From Hydractinia symbiolongicarpus (taxonomy: Eukaryota; Cnidaria; Hydrozoa; Anthoathecata; Hydractiniidae), in the NCBI RefSeq assembly GCF_029227915.1, contig NC_079881.1, forward strand, positions 8,556,001 through 8,620,000: a stretch of DNA of 64,000 nucleotides. Direction: 5' to 3'. Position 1 is the first letter of the stretch, and every line of letters begins with the position of its first letter. A program made the position numbers and the translations under genes. Positions 10,983-22,074 of the stretch are shown here, in pieces. Below the pieces are notes generated by a model. It did no database searches. It was not told where the DNA came from and saw only the letters and a list, made by a program, of their open reading frames with translations.

Positions 10983-11780
10983 GGGTAGCCAGTCTTAAGA
11001 CTGGCCTGCCCAATCTATAGACATACATGTCCAATCTTAGAACAATTGTGGAAAACAAAGAGAACAGGGACAATTTAAGACTGTATATACCTCTTAAAAG
11101 GAACTTTAAATTGAAACTTTTCTTGGCAAATCAAAAGGCGAAAAATTATACCATTTACATTATAATACCCGTATACGTCTGTCCGTCACACAAAATGGTA
11201 CCGTAAGTAGCGAGGGGCACGCAATGTATAAAAAGAACGGGCTAACCTGTGGATTTTTCCACTGGCAAACCGACTAGTTTATATAGATATGTGTATAAAA
11301 AATTTGAAACTATTCAACCATATATGGCTGACTATCGCTAGCTAGCTAAACTTCTCATTTAAAATGAAGTTAACAGCTAACGATTTATCTGATTCTTTAT
11401 ATACATTTTCTTTATATATATTTGGTCACTACGATCTGTATAGCTATAAATGCCAAATGTATAATACGTGCTAGCTATAGCGAGCTAGCTAACTCTGATT
11501 TTTACTATGCCCAAAAACTGTTTTGTTTTTTGTTTATCATATACCCCAAATATGTTTTAATGTGCGTGTGTGAGAGAATGGTTGTTGGGGTCTTGCAAAC
11601 AACAGAGCTTGTGTGGCACATTCCTTATTTAAAATTTAAAAGGTGTCTAAAGATGGGTCTAAAATGGTCTCTGGCCAGCCAGTTTTAAGACTGGGCATTT
11701 TTATGTCCAAAGATTGGGCAGTGTCCTAAGATTGGGCAGAACATATCCCTCAATACTTTTAAGACTAGCCATGTAAAATA
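10983..11780. mobile_element. Small element with palindromic TIRs
   Basis: The left end GGGTAGCCAGTCTTAAGACTGG contains a perfect 16-bp palindrome (CCAGTCTTAAGACTGG). Its neighbourhood (TGCCCAATCT, GTCCAATCTTAG) returns inverted at 11670-11778 (CCAGTTTTAAGACTGG, AGATTGGGCA, AAGACTAGCCAT). The GACAGACGTATACGGG repeat at 11155-11215, shared with positions 25-70, lies inside. No coding frame is recognised and boundaries are approximate. Confidence 0.55.
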
Positions 11781-11959
11781 TGCACATCTATCTGTCTCTA
11801 TTGATTAGAAAGAAGAGAAACCAGGGGTAAGAAAGGCGTTACTGGGGTAGAGCATCATAAATAACTAAAAAACAATAGAGGAAGATTCCAAGAACAGCAG
11901 TAGTGTAGTGGCTGGGCCGAAAACTAAACATTTCTTCCCACTTATGCAGAAACTTTTTC

Positions 11960-12175
11960 GGGAAGCACTTCATGGAAGGATCCATTTAGTCTGTGAATAT
12001 GTCGTATCCGACATTGTCGTATTCTTCCAACGACATCCGACACACGACGTTAAGCAATTTATCAACGTCGTAATGTTGTTAACACATAATACTTCCTAGT
12101 ATACATACTAGTGCCTAGCATAATATCTTTGTAATATACAGTAATACAGTGTAGTACATAGTAATATCCCGTATT
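11960..12175 (+). repeat. Left unique TIR of the giant element
   Basis: About 216 bp. It contains several copies of short CG-bearing words (GTCGTAT, CCGACA, ACGACGTT, AACGTCGT) that could be transposase binding sites. It aligns with the reverse complement of 63600-63870 except for about 35 bp present only on the right after GTCGTAT. Confidence 0.85.
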
Positions 12176-13790
12176 TTACACTGTATTACTTTGTAGTATA
12201 TTCAGAAATACACTGTAATAGCTTGTAGTATTCAGTAATATACTGTAATACTTTGTAGTATTCGGTAATATACTGTAATACCTTGTAGTATTCAGTAATA
12301 CACTGTAATACCTTGTAGTATTCGGTAATACACTGTAATACCTTGTAGTATTCAGTAATACACTGTAATACCTTGTAGTATTCGGTAATATACTGTAATG
12401 CCTTGTAGTATTCAGTAATATACTGTAATACTTTGTAGTATTCGGTAATATACTGTAATACCTTGTAGTATTCAGTAATACACTGTAATACCTTGTAGTA
12501 TTCGGTAATACACTGTAATACCTTGTAGTATTCAGTAATACACTGTAATGCCTTGTAGTATTCGGTAATACACTGTAATACCTTGTAGTATTCGGTAATA
12601 TACTGTAATGCCTTGTAGTATTCAGTAATATACTGTAATACTTTGTAGTATTCGGTAATATACTGTAATACCTTGTAGTATTCGTTAATATACTGTAATG
12701 CCTTGTAGTATTCAGTAATACACCGTAATACCTTGTAGTATTCGGTAATACACTGTAATACCTTGTAGTATTCAGTAATACACTGTAATACCTTGTAGTA
12801 TTCGGTAATATACTGTAATGCCTTGTAGTATTCAGTAATATACTGTAATACTTTGTAGTATTCGGTAATATACTGTAATACCTTGTAGTATTCGGTAATA
12901 CACTGTAATACCTTGTAGTATTCGGTAATACACTGTAATACCTTGTAGTATTCAGTAATACACTGTAATACCTTGTAGTATTCGGTAATACACTGTAATA
13001 CCTTGTAGTATTCAGTAATACACTGTAATACCTTGTAGTACACTGTAATACCTTGTAATATTCGGTAGTATACTGTAATACTTTGTAGTATTCAGTAATA
13101 CACTGTAGTACCTTGTAGTATTCAGTAATACACTGTAATACCTTGTAGTATTCGGTAATACACTGTAATACCTTGTAGTACACTGTAATACCTTGTAATA
13201 TTCGGTAGTATACTGTAATACCTTGTAGTATTTAGTAATACACTGTAATACCTTGTAGTGTTCAGTAATACACTGTAATACTTTGTAGTATTCAGTAATA
13301 CACTGTAATACTTTGTAGTATTCAGTAATACACTGTAATACCTTGTAGTATTCGGTAATACACTGTAATACCTTGTAGTACACTGTAATACCTTGTAATA
13401 TTCGGTAGTATACTGTAATACCTTGTAGTATTTAGTAATACACTGTAATACCTTGTAGTATTCAGTAATACACTGTAATACTTTGTAGTATTCAGTAATA
13501 CACTGTAATACTTTGTAGTATTCAGTAATACACTGTAATACCTTGTAGTATTCAGTAATACACTGTAATACCTTGTAGTATTCAGTAATACACTGTAATA
13601 CTTTGTAGTATTCAGTAATACACTGTAGTACTTAGTAATATACTGTAATATTTTGTAGTATTCAGTAATACACTGTAATACCTTGTAGTATTCGGTAATA
13701 CACTGTAGTACTTGTAACATCTAACTGTAATATTTTGTAGTATTTGGTAATACACTGTAATACTTGGTAATATACTGTAATACATGTAAT
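12176..13790 (-). repeat. Left 30-bp satellite array, about 53 copies
   Basis: The plus strand reads CAGTAATACACTGTAATACC then TTGTAGTATT and so on, the reverse complement of the right array. Variants alternate AGTAATA/GGTAATA and CCTTG/CTTTG. A shortened combination (TTGTAGTACACTG, TTGTAATATTCGGTAGTATAC) recurs at about 13035, 13175 and 13375, showing local block duplication. Long open frames here (up to 335 codons) exist only because 30 is divisible by 3 and no unit contains a stop in those frames. Confidence 0.95.
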
Positions 13791-15379
13791 AGATCTTTGA
13801 CGGTTGCGCAAAGCATTCTGGGTATTTTTTCTTCCCAGCTGGTTCACATATCACATGGAACGTTGGCTGCAGATACAGATATAGATACAGATACAGATAA
13901 TCTTTTCTGGGAATGAAAGTTTACAAAAATTGAACTGAATAAATACAAGAAAGTATTAACAAACTATCACAACCAGCAGGGGACCTCTCAAAACAGCCCG
14001 AAGGCCAGTTAAAAGATGCGAGTAGGACCCTATGCAAATTTGTACAAACTTCAATACTGCAAGAGCTCTGATTGCTCATGAGCAAAAAGTAAAAGTAAAA
14101 GCCACTGCTGAATATACAATTTGCTTCTGCGTAACATGCAAAAAGACATTTGAATCAGACGATGCGCTGACTTGGAATGTTTGGAAGGGTAAGTCGGTTT
14201 AAAATAAATGAAACAAATACCCTTATTTGGTTGGTTTCTTATGTAATTTCGAATGTTTTTTTTCCTTCGAAATTCGAACTGTATATTCTAATTTAAGTAG
14301 TTGTGGAGGGAAATTTGTCATTGGTATTCTATCATGTGCAAAATTTGATTATTGCTTTAAGACGAGAATAGAATCCAGGTAATAAAATGGCTACTGACTG
14401 GTTTTGATCCTGCCCTGTAAAATACAAAGCCATTTGTCAGACCTTGGAGCATGTGCAATAACTTTGACCTCCAAAAGGAGAAAATCCCTCTGACAACTAC
14501 AACAAAAAAGCTTAAAAAATGTTCCTTTAAAACAAAACTTTGGCTGCGAGAAAGAGTAAAGCTAAGTCTGTAACCTTAAATTTTGATAAAGTTGGATTTA
14601 AAAGCAATCCAGTGCAATTCCCTAGAGACAAAATTAGGGGCCGCTAACAGGGCCCCAAAAAATTTTTGAAGGCCCCTTAGGGCTCAATTAGGAAACTCTG
14701 ATTGTATTTCGGCCACAAGAACACAAATATTGCCCTCAACTGTTACTGACACAACTTCAGCTGCCATTCTCCTTTCGGTTTTGCTGTAATGGCAATGTTG
14801 ATGCTTTGCGCACTTTTTTCCCTTTATTCCGCCTACCCATCCTGTGCCCAAAAGGGACGTGAAATAATTAAGAAGTGCTAGTATGTTAACTTTGACCTGC
14901 TTCTTCTCCTATGCTTAATGCTCTTTTAGCCTTGCGTATTTTGATGGATGATATAGGTGAGTATGACCTGAATGTAAAAACAGTGGCAGTGGTCACAATG
15001 TCTCCCTTATAAGAATGACCACAAATAAGTCACACATAAGGGTTAAGTCCTGGTGTGTTGTCTTTTTTCTGCATCTTTGTAAGGAAATGATTACATACAA
15101 CACTTTGTAACTTAGTTTGCCAATCAATATAAGTTTTTTTGCTGTCTACGCATTTGACCAACTCCATTGCTTGCACATGGCTAGTGATCCAGCACGTTGG
15201 TTAATGCATAGATGACCTTTTACAGTACATGCATAGTGCCTCATTGCTTCCTTCAACATTATCCTCGCAATCCTTCTTCATCTCGCGTCCAGGACCATGA
15301 CCTGTTTTTTTTCGTTTCGAGAAAGGGCATTTTGCGTTCACCTCTCCAAATCGGTTGAACAAAGGTTTGTAAATTAGTT
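13791..15379. other. Giant-element interior left of element B, no gene recognised
   Basis: It starts with TTGACGGTTGCGCAAAGC just after the satellite, then a short (GATACA)n microsatellite at 13868-13900. The rest is unremarkable AT-rich DNA with short open frames only. No domain was recognised on either strand. Confidence 0.5.
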
Positions 15380-15388
15380 GAAGTGGGA

Positions 15389-15505
15389 TGTAATAACTAA
15401 AACAGGTAACTACCAGTCTCCACAGAACCAGCAGTCCCTGTAGAACGACCAGAAAACCAACAGCGAACCAGCAGTATCATCACAGAACCACCAATGAATA
15501 AATAG
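15389..15505 (+). repeat. Left TIR of element B
   Basis: AACCAGCAG-type subrepeats (CACAGAACCAGCAGTCC, CAGCGAACCAGCAGTATC, CACAGAACCACC), inverted relative to 26395-26543. Confidence 0.8.
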
Positions 15506-16006
15506 TTCCAATATGAAACTTCCACGCCAAAGTGAGCGAAACGAAGCTAATTAAATACATAACAGTCGAAGACCCTACTTTCCACTGGCTATTTCGTGTC
15601 CCTCGTACACAAACTAACGGTCCTCATGCAGGTGAATTTTAAAAATGACTCTCAAAGTGTTATAAACTTCATTCTACGTAAAAAAAATAATCACAATACA
15701 AAAAGTCGATCTTTTGTTATTCATTTCATAAAAATTCACGATTTGAATCAGCAAGAAAAGTGTTGTTTTGCTGGAGGTAACATATGTATTTTAGACGCTC
15801 GTTAAAAAAAGATGGTCGTCGTATTACCGAGTTCTATGTTCTAGCTATTGTTGTTATCATGGTAATCATTAGCATTCCTGATTGAAATTACTGAAAAAGA
15901 TTGAAATGTTGGTTTGTTATTTATTGCGTTGAAGAGTAAATTGCAAGGAAACAGAATGAGTCTTGATTTTTTAATCCCAGAACGGTATAATTTGGATAAT
16001 ATAGTG
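15506..16006 (+). other. Left interior of element B
   Basis: About 500 bp between the left TIR and the copia insertion site. A 69-codon open frame (15596-15805) has no recognisable domain. I see no further structure. Confidence 0.45.
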
Positions 16007-16011
16007 TATAC

Positions 16012-16088
16012 TGTGAATAGATCTGTATTCTTTATTATGGCATAAAGCCATACATCTAAACCTAAAAGATATAATGAACATAATGACA
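16012..16088 (-). repeat. copia 3' LTR (77 bp)
   Basis: Intact copy, TG...CA ends on the plus strand, adjoining TATAC at its outer side. Confidence 0.9.
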
Positions 16089-16196
16089 ATCTTGCCACTA
16101 CATTCTCTCTCAATAAAACAAAATCATAAAAAGAAAGAAAGGAACACAATGTAAGAATGCTTTTAAAGTGTCATTTGGCATACTGTTATATTTGTT

Positions 16197-18249
16197 TTAA
16201 TTAACCAAAACGTAACGGTATTTCAACTGTTCTCTACCGGATAGTATACGTAGCAGGTTTTCAGCTGAAGCAGTGCCTTTTGTAAGACAGTCAGCAATCT
16301 GATCACTTGATTTCGTAAGAATGAGTTCCCCCATTTCTCCTTTTTCGACCATCTCACGAAGTGCACAAATATCAATATACAATCGTTTATCTTCTATGAC
16401 GTTGGTATTTTTGACTGCTTCCGCAAGTGATTTATTTTCTGATATACAGATAATTGGTATATCAACTGAAAAAATCTCTTTAATTAGGGATCTGATCAAC
16501 ATAGCATGTTCCGCACCTTCTAAGAGAGCCATGGTTTCCGCACCCATGGCGCTTTTAACAGCCCATTTTAACTTGTGAGATCTCCAAATAATTGGCGGAA
16601 TTTTGCTTTCACCATGCAGTAGCAGAACAAATCCACCTTGTGAGCCGCCATTAATTAAATTTCCATGTGATGCATCACTGAAAAGTATGAGCGATGATGC
16701 TTTAACATCTCCAGTGTTTGAAATAACAATCTTTACTTCAGTTTGCTGCAGATGTTTCAGCTGCTTGTTAGCTCTACGAGCATCAGCAACTGTTCCATAT
16801 CTTATGCGAGTGCTTAAATCACAGGCAACGTAAGCAGCATCAGGTCTAGTTTGTTTTGCTGCCCATTGAATTTGACGTGCTTCATATTTTGTAAGTGGAA
16901 TTGTAGACGTACTATTGGTCAAATTAATTGGTGAAATGTTACTAATGTAATTATGCTGATGAATAATTACTGCACCACACTCTTGTTCAATTTCTAATCC
17001 CAAAAAGTTAAACGACTTTGAATTCTCTTTACTAAGTGAGAATGTCTTACGTAAATGTGCAATGATAGTGTCATGAAACAAATCACTTCCAACGAAGAAG
17101 CAATCGTCAACATGACAGCAAATTACACCTTTGAGAGTTTCTTTTCTCCAGAAAAATAATGCATTGTCATAAATGCTTCTTGTAGCTCCAACTTTATCGA
17201 ATTCGTTAGATAATGTCTCATACCAAGCGCGTGAAGCGTCGCACAAGCCATAAACAGGTGTTTTTAGTTTCCACAACTTGTCTGTGTTAGCTTCTGGTGG
17301 TGGAAGAAGATGTACGACTCTATCAATCTTGGCACCTTGAAGAAACCCAGCTTTAATATCAAGATTGTAAAATTTTCCATCCATGGGTTGCACCAATATT
17401 ACACACAAGACGAAAGTTCTCCTTGTTTACAGTTGGCGAGTCTGTTCGTATACCAATAGTGTCCTCCTCAAAATCTTGTGCCACTAATCGTGCTTTAATT
17501 TCTGTTTTACCATCATGACTTTTCTCAGATATCGCCCAGTGGGTTGTGGTTATGTCTTGCCCTTTGTCTTCAACTTCATCATAAACATTGTAATCACGCC
17601 ATTTAGTTAATTCTTTATGTTGAGCTTCACTAACATCACATGACGTTTCTACATTATATACTGACTCTGTGTTTACCTTTTCCCAATCCAAAATGTTTTC
17701 AAAGTCAATTGATTTCATGGCTTTGGTTTTACCATCTTTGACATTCAACCAATTCTTATATGCTCCAACTCCAGATTTTCCTACTTTACCAGCACGACTA
17801 ACAACCATAAATTCAGCAAGTTTATTAGTATCAGGATCAATAAACCTAACCCTCTCCCTGACTTTTGGAAGGGTCACTGTCAATGACTGTTCATTGCGAG
17901 GTGTGTTAGAAACTTCTTGCTCAATGCTTGATTGATGTGTTGTTTCAACCTGAGCATGGGAAATAGCAGGGATCTCATTTGTATTTACGGTATGATCACT
18001 AGGAATGTCATCAAGTACAACTTCTGACGATGTGTTGATATCAAAATCGTTTACGCTTTCAAGCAACCCATTCGCTACGCTGTTTGAAATCTCATCAAAG
18101 CAATCTTCTTCTTTGGTTGTAGTTTTCTTCACTTGAGGGTTTCCACTTGTGCTTTCCTGACAACTACGGTGTCCCTTCACTGATTGCAAGTGACACTCGA
18201 ACGTAAGTTCCTCCATATTTAACAAGGACCTGTTTTCCATCAATGCCAA
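16197..18249 (-). pseudogene. copia pol, RT and RNase H
   Basis: Two overlapping frames (18249-17359 and 17408-16197) carry the RVT_2 reverse transcriptase. The N-terminal part has a linker and EIKARLVAQDF; the second has FYNLDIKAGFLQG, PVYGLCDASRAWYE and the catalytic CHVDDCFFVG. The copia RNase H follows (LFSDASHGNL, ADCLTKGTASAENLL) to a stop at 16197. The frame change lies within the 50-bp overlap near 17400, so one frameshift breaks an otherwise long pol. The final D-rich RNase H motifs look intact. Confidence 0.9.
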
Positions 18250-18721
18250 GGACTACACCAGGTCCTCTCCACTCTTTCTCTCCACGTCGCTTATAGTATA
18301 CCAATTCACCATTATAAAAATCTTTGCTGGTAGATGTCCGTGTTTGATGACTGAGTGCTGTTTTAAGATTCACTTTCAATGAATGCTTTGCGAGCAACAT
18401 GCAGGGCATTCAGATGATTCGCAATTAATTGACTGGGTGTAACTGTTCGAAGAACAGGAGGCTTGGCTGTAAGCACAGATGGGAGATTTGGATTGCGTCC
18501 AAATACAAGCTGATTGAGACTGAATCCACGGTTATTATGCAACGCATTCTTGGCACAATTGGCCCATGTAAGTGCATTTTCAACAGAACAACTAGTGTTG
18601 TCAACAATTTTCATAATCATATTTTCCAGGATGAAATTATGATGCTCACATACACCATTTGACCATGGAGCTTCTGCTGCTGTTGTATACACTCTTGTGT
18701 TTAACAGTTCTGCTACATCTC
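18164..18721 (-). pseudogene. copia integrase C-terminal part, after the TTAA insertion
   Basis: TTAAEAPWSNGVCEHHN carries the third catalytic acid (Glu) of the integrase core. It is followed by a helix-rich segment with ANCAKNALHNNRGFSLNQL, then after a frameshift near 18400 a strand-rich domain (LVYYKRRGEKEWRGPGVVLG). The N-terminal part of the core lies across the inserted element. Confidence 0.85.
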
Positions 18722-19833
18722 TTAAAGGGGAACTCCAGTAAAAATCACTTTTTTCTTTTTTGCTATATACGTACTCAGAAAGTAGTTACACATCTTTCGT
18801 AGCGATCAAGTTTCTATTCTTTGTTTTTCAAAAAAGAAGCTTTTTTTATGGAAGGACATGCCGAATATTTTCGGCATGTACTCATTTTCTTCAATCTTTG
18901 TAATGTTTAAGGCTGCATGTGATGCTGATAATGCAGTTTCTAAAACAGCTTTGTCAAAACAACTACTTATAAGTCAGTAGCTTCTGCAACGCATTTATGA
19001 CCTACCATAATCATAAGAATGATTTTTATTTGTACAATATTAATACTCATGTTTTACCAACTTATCACGACCCGAACATTATTCGATCTTTCGATCACGC
19101 ATTTGAATGGTCCTCCATCATGGTGAAAATTTCAACGTTACATAAAATTTGTTTGCATTTGTGTGCAAAAAAGCACGTGCGGATGAAAAATATTGCTGAA
19201 TTGTGAAATAAAAATAAATTGCCTTGTAAAGTAAGAAAGTTTTTTTACTGAAACAAATGATAAAGTTTTTGTGATGAAAAGAATGTTAGAAAAAAGCCAA
19301 TTAAATATATTTTCTATTTCTTTAAAAAATATTTTGCTCAGAACGTTGTTTTGAGTTAGTAGAAGACACCTCGTCACTTTGCATCATTATTAATTTCTCC
19401 CTTGTGAGACACAAGAGGTTCGAAGTCGTGTGGCTGTAGCTTTGTAAAGTCTTTTTCATGAAGAGATTATCCTATTCTATGTTTATCCTAATTATCCTAT
19501 TCTATGTTTTTTAAGTTAAAATCTTCGTCATTACTACAAGACGTTTTATCAACGAACAATGTAAACACTGAGTAAACAAACTTTTAGAAGGTGTGCTGCT
19601 GAGCTCACGGACTGTCTGCACGATGTGACGTATGCCTATTTATTCGGACCTAGTCCTCTCAACTTTACGCAACCTTGCAAATTTATTTAAAATTGAAGAT
19701 GTTTACAGACCCCATTAAGGTATAAATAAAGATTTTTAACGATTGTAAAAGGTTTATTCTGACATATTTATGTATTGTCTTCTTAAAATAACATTTTTTT
19801 CAAATATTTTTTTTCACTGGAGTGCCCCTTTAA
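18722..19833. mobile_element. Non-autonomous TTAA element (Kolobok-type MITE) in copia integrase
   Basis: The tips AGGGGAACTCCAGTAAAAA (18726) and, inverted, AGGGGCACTCCAGTGAAAAA (to 19829) are flanked by TTAA on both sides (18722-18725 and 19830-19833). The 1104-bp element has no coding capacity. It contains a perfect 9-bp-arm hairpin at 18857-18878 (CATGCCGAA, TATT loop, TTCGGCATG). The TTAA target and AGGG tip match the intact Kolobok at 21611-26167, though the remaining TIR differs, so it belongs to a different family. piggyBac also targets TTAA, but its tips begin CCC. Confidence 0.82.
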
Positions 19834-20790
19834 GAGCTCATTGTTGAACTCCCCTCCGTTGTCTGAAAAAATCGAGTTTGGTGTGCCAAAAATAGCAACC
19901 CAGTGCTTGAGAATTGTGTCTACGATAATTTCCTTATTCTTGGATTTGATAATTGTTGATGCACTGTATCTACAGAACACATCAATCATATGAAGTATGG
20001 TTAACTTTTTATGATTAACTGTCAGGAATTTTAGGTCCATGGCAAGGCATTCATTGACATCTGAGGCCATTGGTAGTGAGACAATTGGCCCTTGATCGAG
20101 CCTTCATATATATCTACTGCATGTGTCACAAGAGTTTGTAACATTGTCAATTTGCTGAAATAACTCTTTATCTTCAACATTTTCATCTTGGAGAAGAGTT
20201 TTCAGTTTGCTGCTGTCTATGGGATGTCCAAACTGTTTGTGAAGCTTTGTAGCTATTTTGCCTTTTTCTTCAGGTGATTTTACAGTGAGATCGTTGACTG
20301 TGAATATAACTCTGGTGGCATTTACACCCGGAGATGTTTTGTTAACAGCAACTTGCTTAGGTGTAAGAGGTATACAGTAATGGCCATTTGACGTGTGTTG
20401 TAAAGGAATGTCTCTTCCAAACATAGTGATTTTATCATTAACAAAATCAAGTTGGCTATTAGCTGCTTTCAGACTCTTTTTTGATAACAATAATGGTAAT
20501 TCACAATCGACAACATCAGTAAGAATATGGGCTTGCATTCCAGCCATATTAACAGGGATGTTAACTTTTTTAACTGAGGGGAAGCTTCCACCTGGCCCAA
20601 ATTTAAAGGACTTGTTACTCTTACTTTCAGCTAAAGCTGTCCCTTCTGGCATAGTGTCTATGTAACAGTCAAGCCAATTTTTACCACAAACTGTCGATGA
20701 ACATCCTGAGTTTAGTAAAGCACAATTCAAAGACTCAGACACAACTTGCTCCATAAAGCATTGTTCCACACCCTTTGCGAAAAACTGCAC
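19834..20790 (-). pseudogene. copia protease and integrase N-terminal part
   Basis: The frame 20790-20104 has the aspartic protease box as LNSGCSSTVCGK, where the catalytic Asp is changed to Asn. A GAG-pre-integrase segment follows, with HKQFGHP and CDTCSRYI as the zinc-binding His and Cys residues. After a break near 20090 the core continues at 20070 (MDLKF with catalytic Asp; FSDNGGEFNNELL with the second Asp) and is cut by the TTAA element. This protease would not be expected to work. Confidence 0.88.
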
Positions 20791-21560
20791 ATGTACTTTA
20801 TCCTGCCCTTTGCTTCCTTTATTCTTATCAGGACACAGTCATTCATGAAATGCATTATAGATTTGCAATGGTGACATTGCAATGGATGTCCATCAGGACC
20901 ATTAGGGTTGTACTGGCTTCTTTTAGCACTGAAATATTTACCACCTCTGCCACGTCCACGAGTGTTCCAATTGTTAAAACGTCGTCTGTCAAACTTTTGA
21001 CCATATAATACTTCTTGCTCAACACCAATATCATTACTGTCTCTACTACTTTCACTTTGAGCACATTGATCATAAATGGCTTTTATCTGTTTTTTCATAG
21101 AGTCGTATGTGAGGGAAGGAACCGTAGCACGTGTTAGTTCACATGTAGCTTTCGGTACATGTGCATTTTTTAGTAGTTGATATGCAAGAACTGCAGTTGG
21201 TAACTCAATTTTAAAACTCTTAAGTTTTTGATTCAACTGTTCAAATTCATTTACATAATCACCAATCGACATTGTCTTGGAACGGTGAAAGGTCTCAAAT
21301 TTTTCGTAAGCATTGAACATTGCTTGATCTTCAGTAATGCCATATAGTTCTTTTATTTTATTAACAAGTTTATTTAAACCATCTTCTTCATTCAATTCTT
21401 CTTTCGTTAAGGCTGACGTACTTCTGAATTTAAACTCAAATAAACAACTGGTCCTTGTTTCTTCTTTGGAAGTTCTGTAACTACTTCCCATAAAATCCCC
21501 ATCTTCAGAAAATTGGGGCAATCCATACTTTTGTGCCATCATGATTGTTCCAGTTGCCAT
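20727..21560 (-). pseudogene. copia gag with zinc knuckle
   Basis: The ATG at 21560 lies just inside the primer site. The 277-codon frame has the helical UBN2-type gag fold (FETFHRSKTMSIGDYVNEFE, LAYQLLKNAHVP) and an Arg/Gly-rich stretch (RGRGRGGKYF). A CCHC knuckle (CHHCKSIMHFMNDC) is followed by a frameshift at about 20790 that replaces the end of gag and disconnects it from the protease. Normal copia gag-pol is one frame. Confidence 0.88.
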
Positions 21561-21572
21561 CTTCTTAACTAG

Positions 21573-21584
21573 CCTCTGCTACCA
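21573..21584 (-). promoter_or_regulatory. copia primer-binding site, initiator tRNA-Met type
   Basis: On the minus strand TGGTAGCAGAGG lies 3 nt inside the 5' LTR. It is complementary to the 3' end (CCTCTGCTACCA) of animal initiator tRNA-Met, the usual primer of copia elements. Confidence 0.8.
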
Positions 21585-21610
21585 GAATGTGAATAGATCT
21601 TTATTCTTAA

Positions 21611-21636
21611 AGGGATCCCGAGGTGTCTACACAAGT
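21611..21636 (+). repeat. Kolobok left TIR
   Basis: Begins AGGGATCCCGAGGTGTC; a perfect inverse of 26142-26167. Confidence 0.93.
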
Positions 21637-22074
21637 TTGGTTTATATGAAAATGTACATGATTTTATTCATACCTTTGTTATTTATTTTGTTCAAACTCA
21701 TCGATTCAACAAATAACGTTAATCAAAAGTTTGTGCTTCGCTCGCTTACTTCCTTCCCGCTCTGTCCGCCATTGCTTCTTGTCCAACTTCTTTTCGAAAT
21801 AGTGAAGAACTTATTTTCATTACTCAAAACCACAAATTAGTTATTATGACGTCACAGTTGCGTAGCGTGAAAAAATTGCTGTTAGCCTATAAACAATCCC
21901 TCTGGCTTCACTGCATTCGTCTTCCTATTTTATAAGTTGATGCAACATTCTCTGTATAAAATGTCTTTTATGATCATGTGTACGACCACGAAACTCATTC
22001 TGAAAAATATGCTCATCTCAGATTTGTTTCGCGGTCTTTTTCACGTGGTGCGCATGCTGTGAGGACGTGTAAAC

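Noticed and set aside
12176-13854. Long open frames of 285-335 codons in the left satellite, with repeating YYKVLQCITE-type decapeptides
   Set aside because: The period of 30 is divisible by 3, so any frame without a stop in one unit stays open. Two different frames of the same DNA are equally open, there is no codon bias, and the unit is clearly a DNA satellite.
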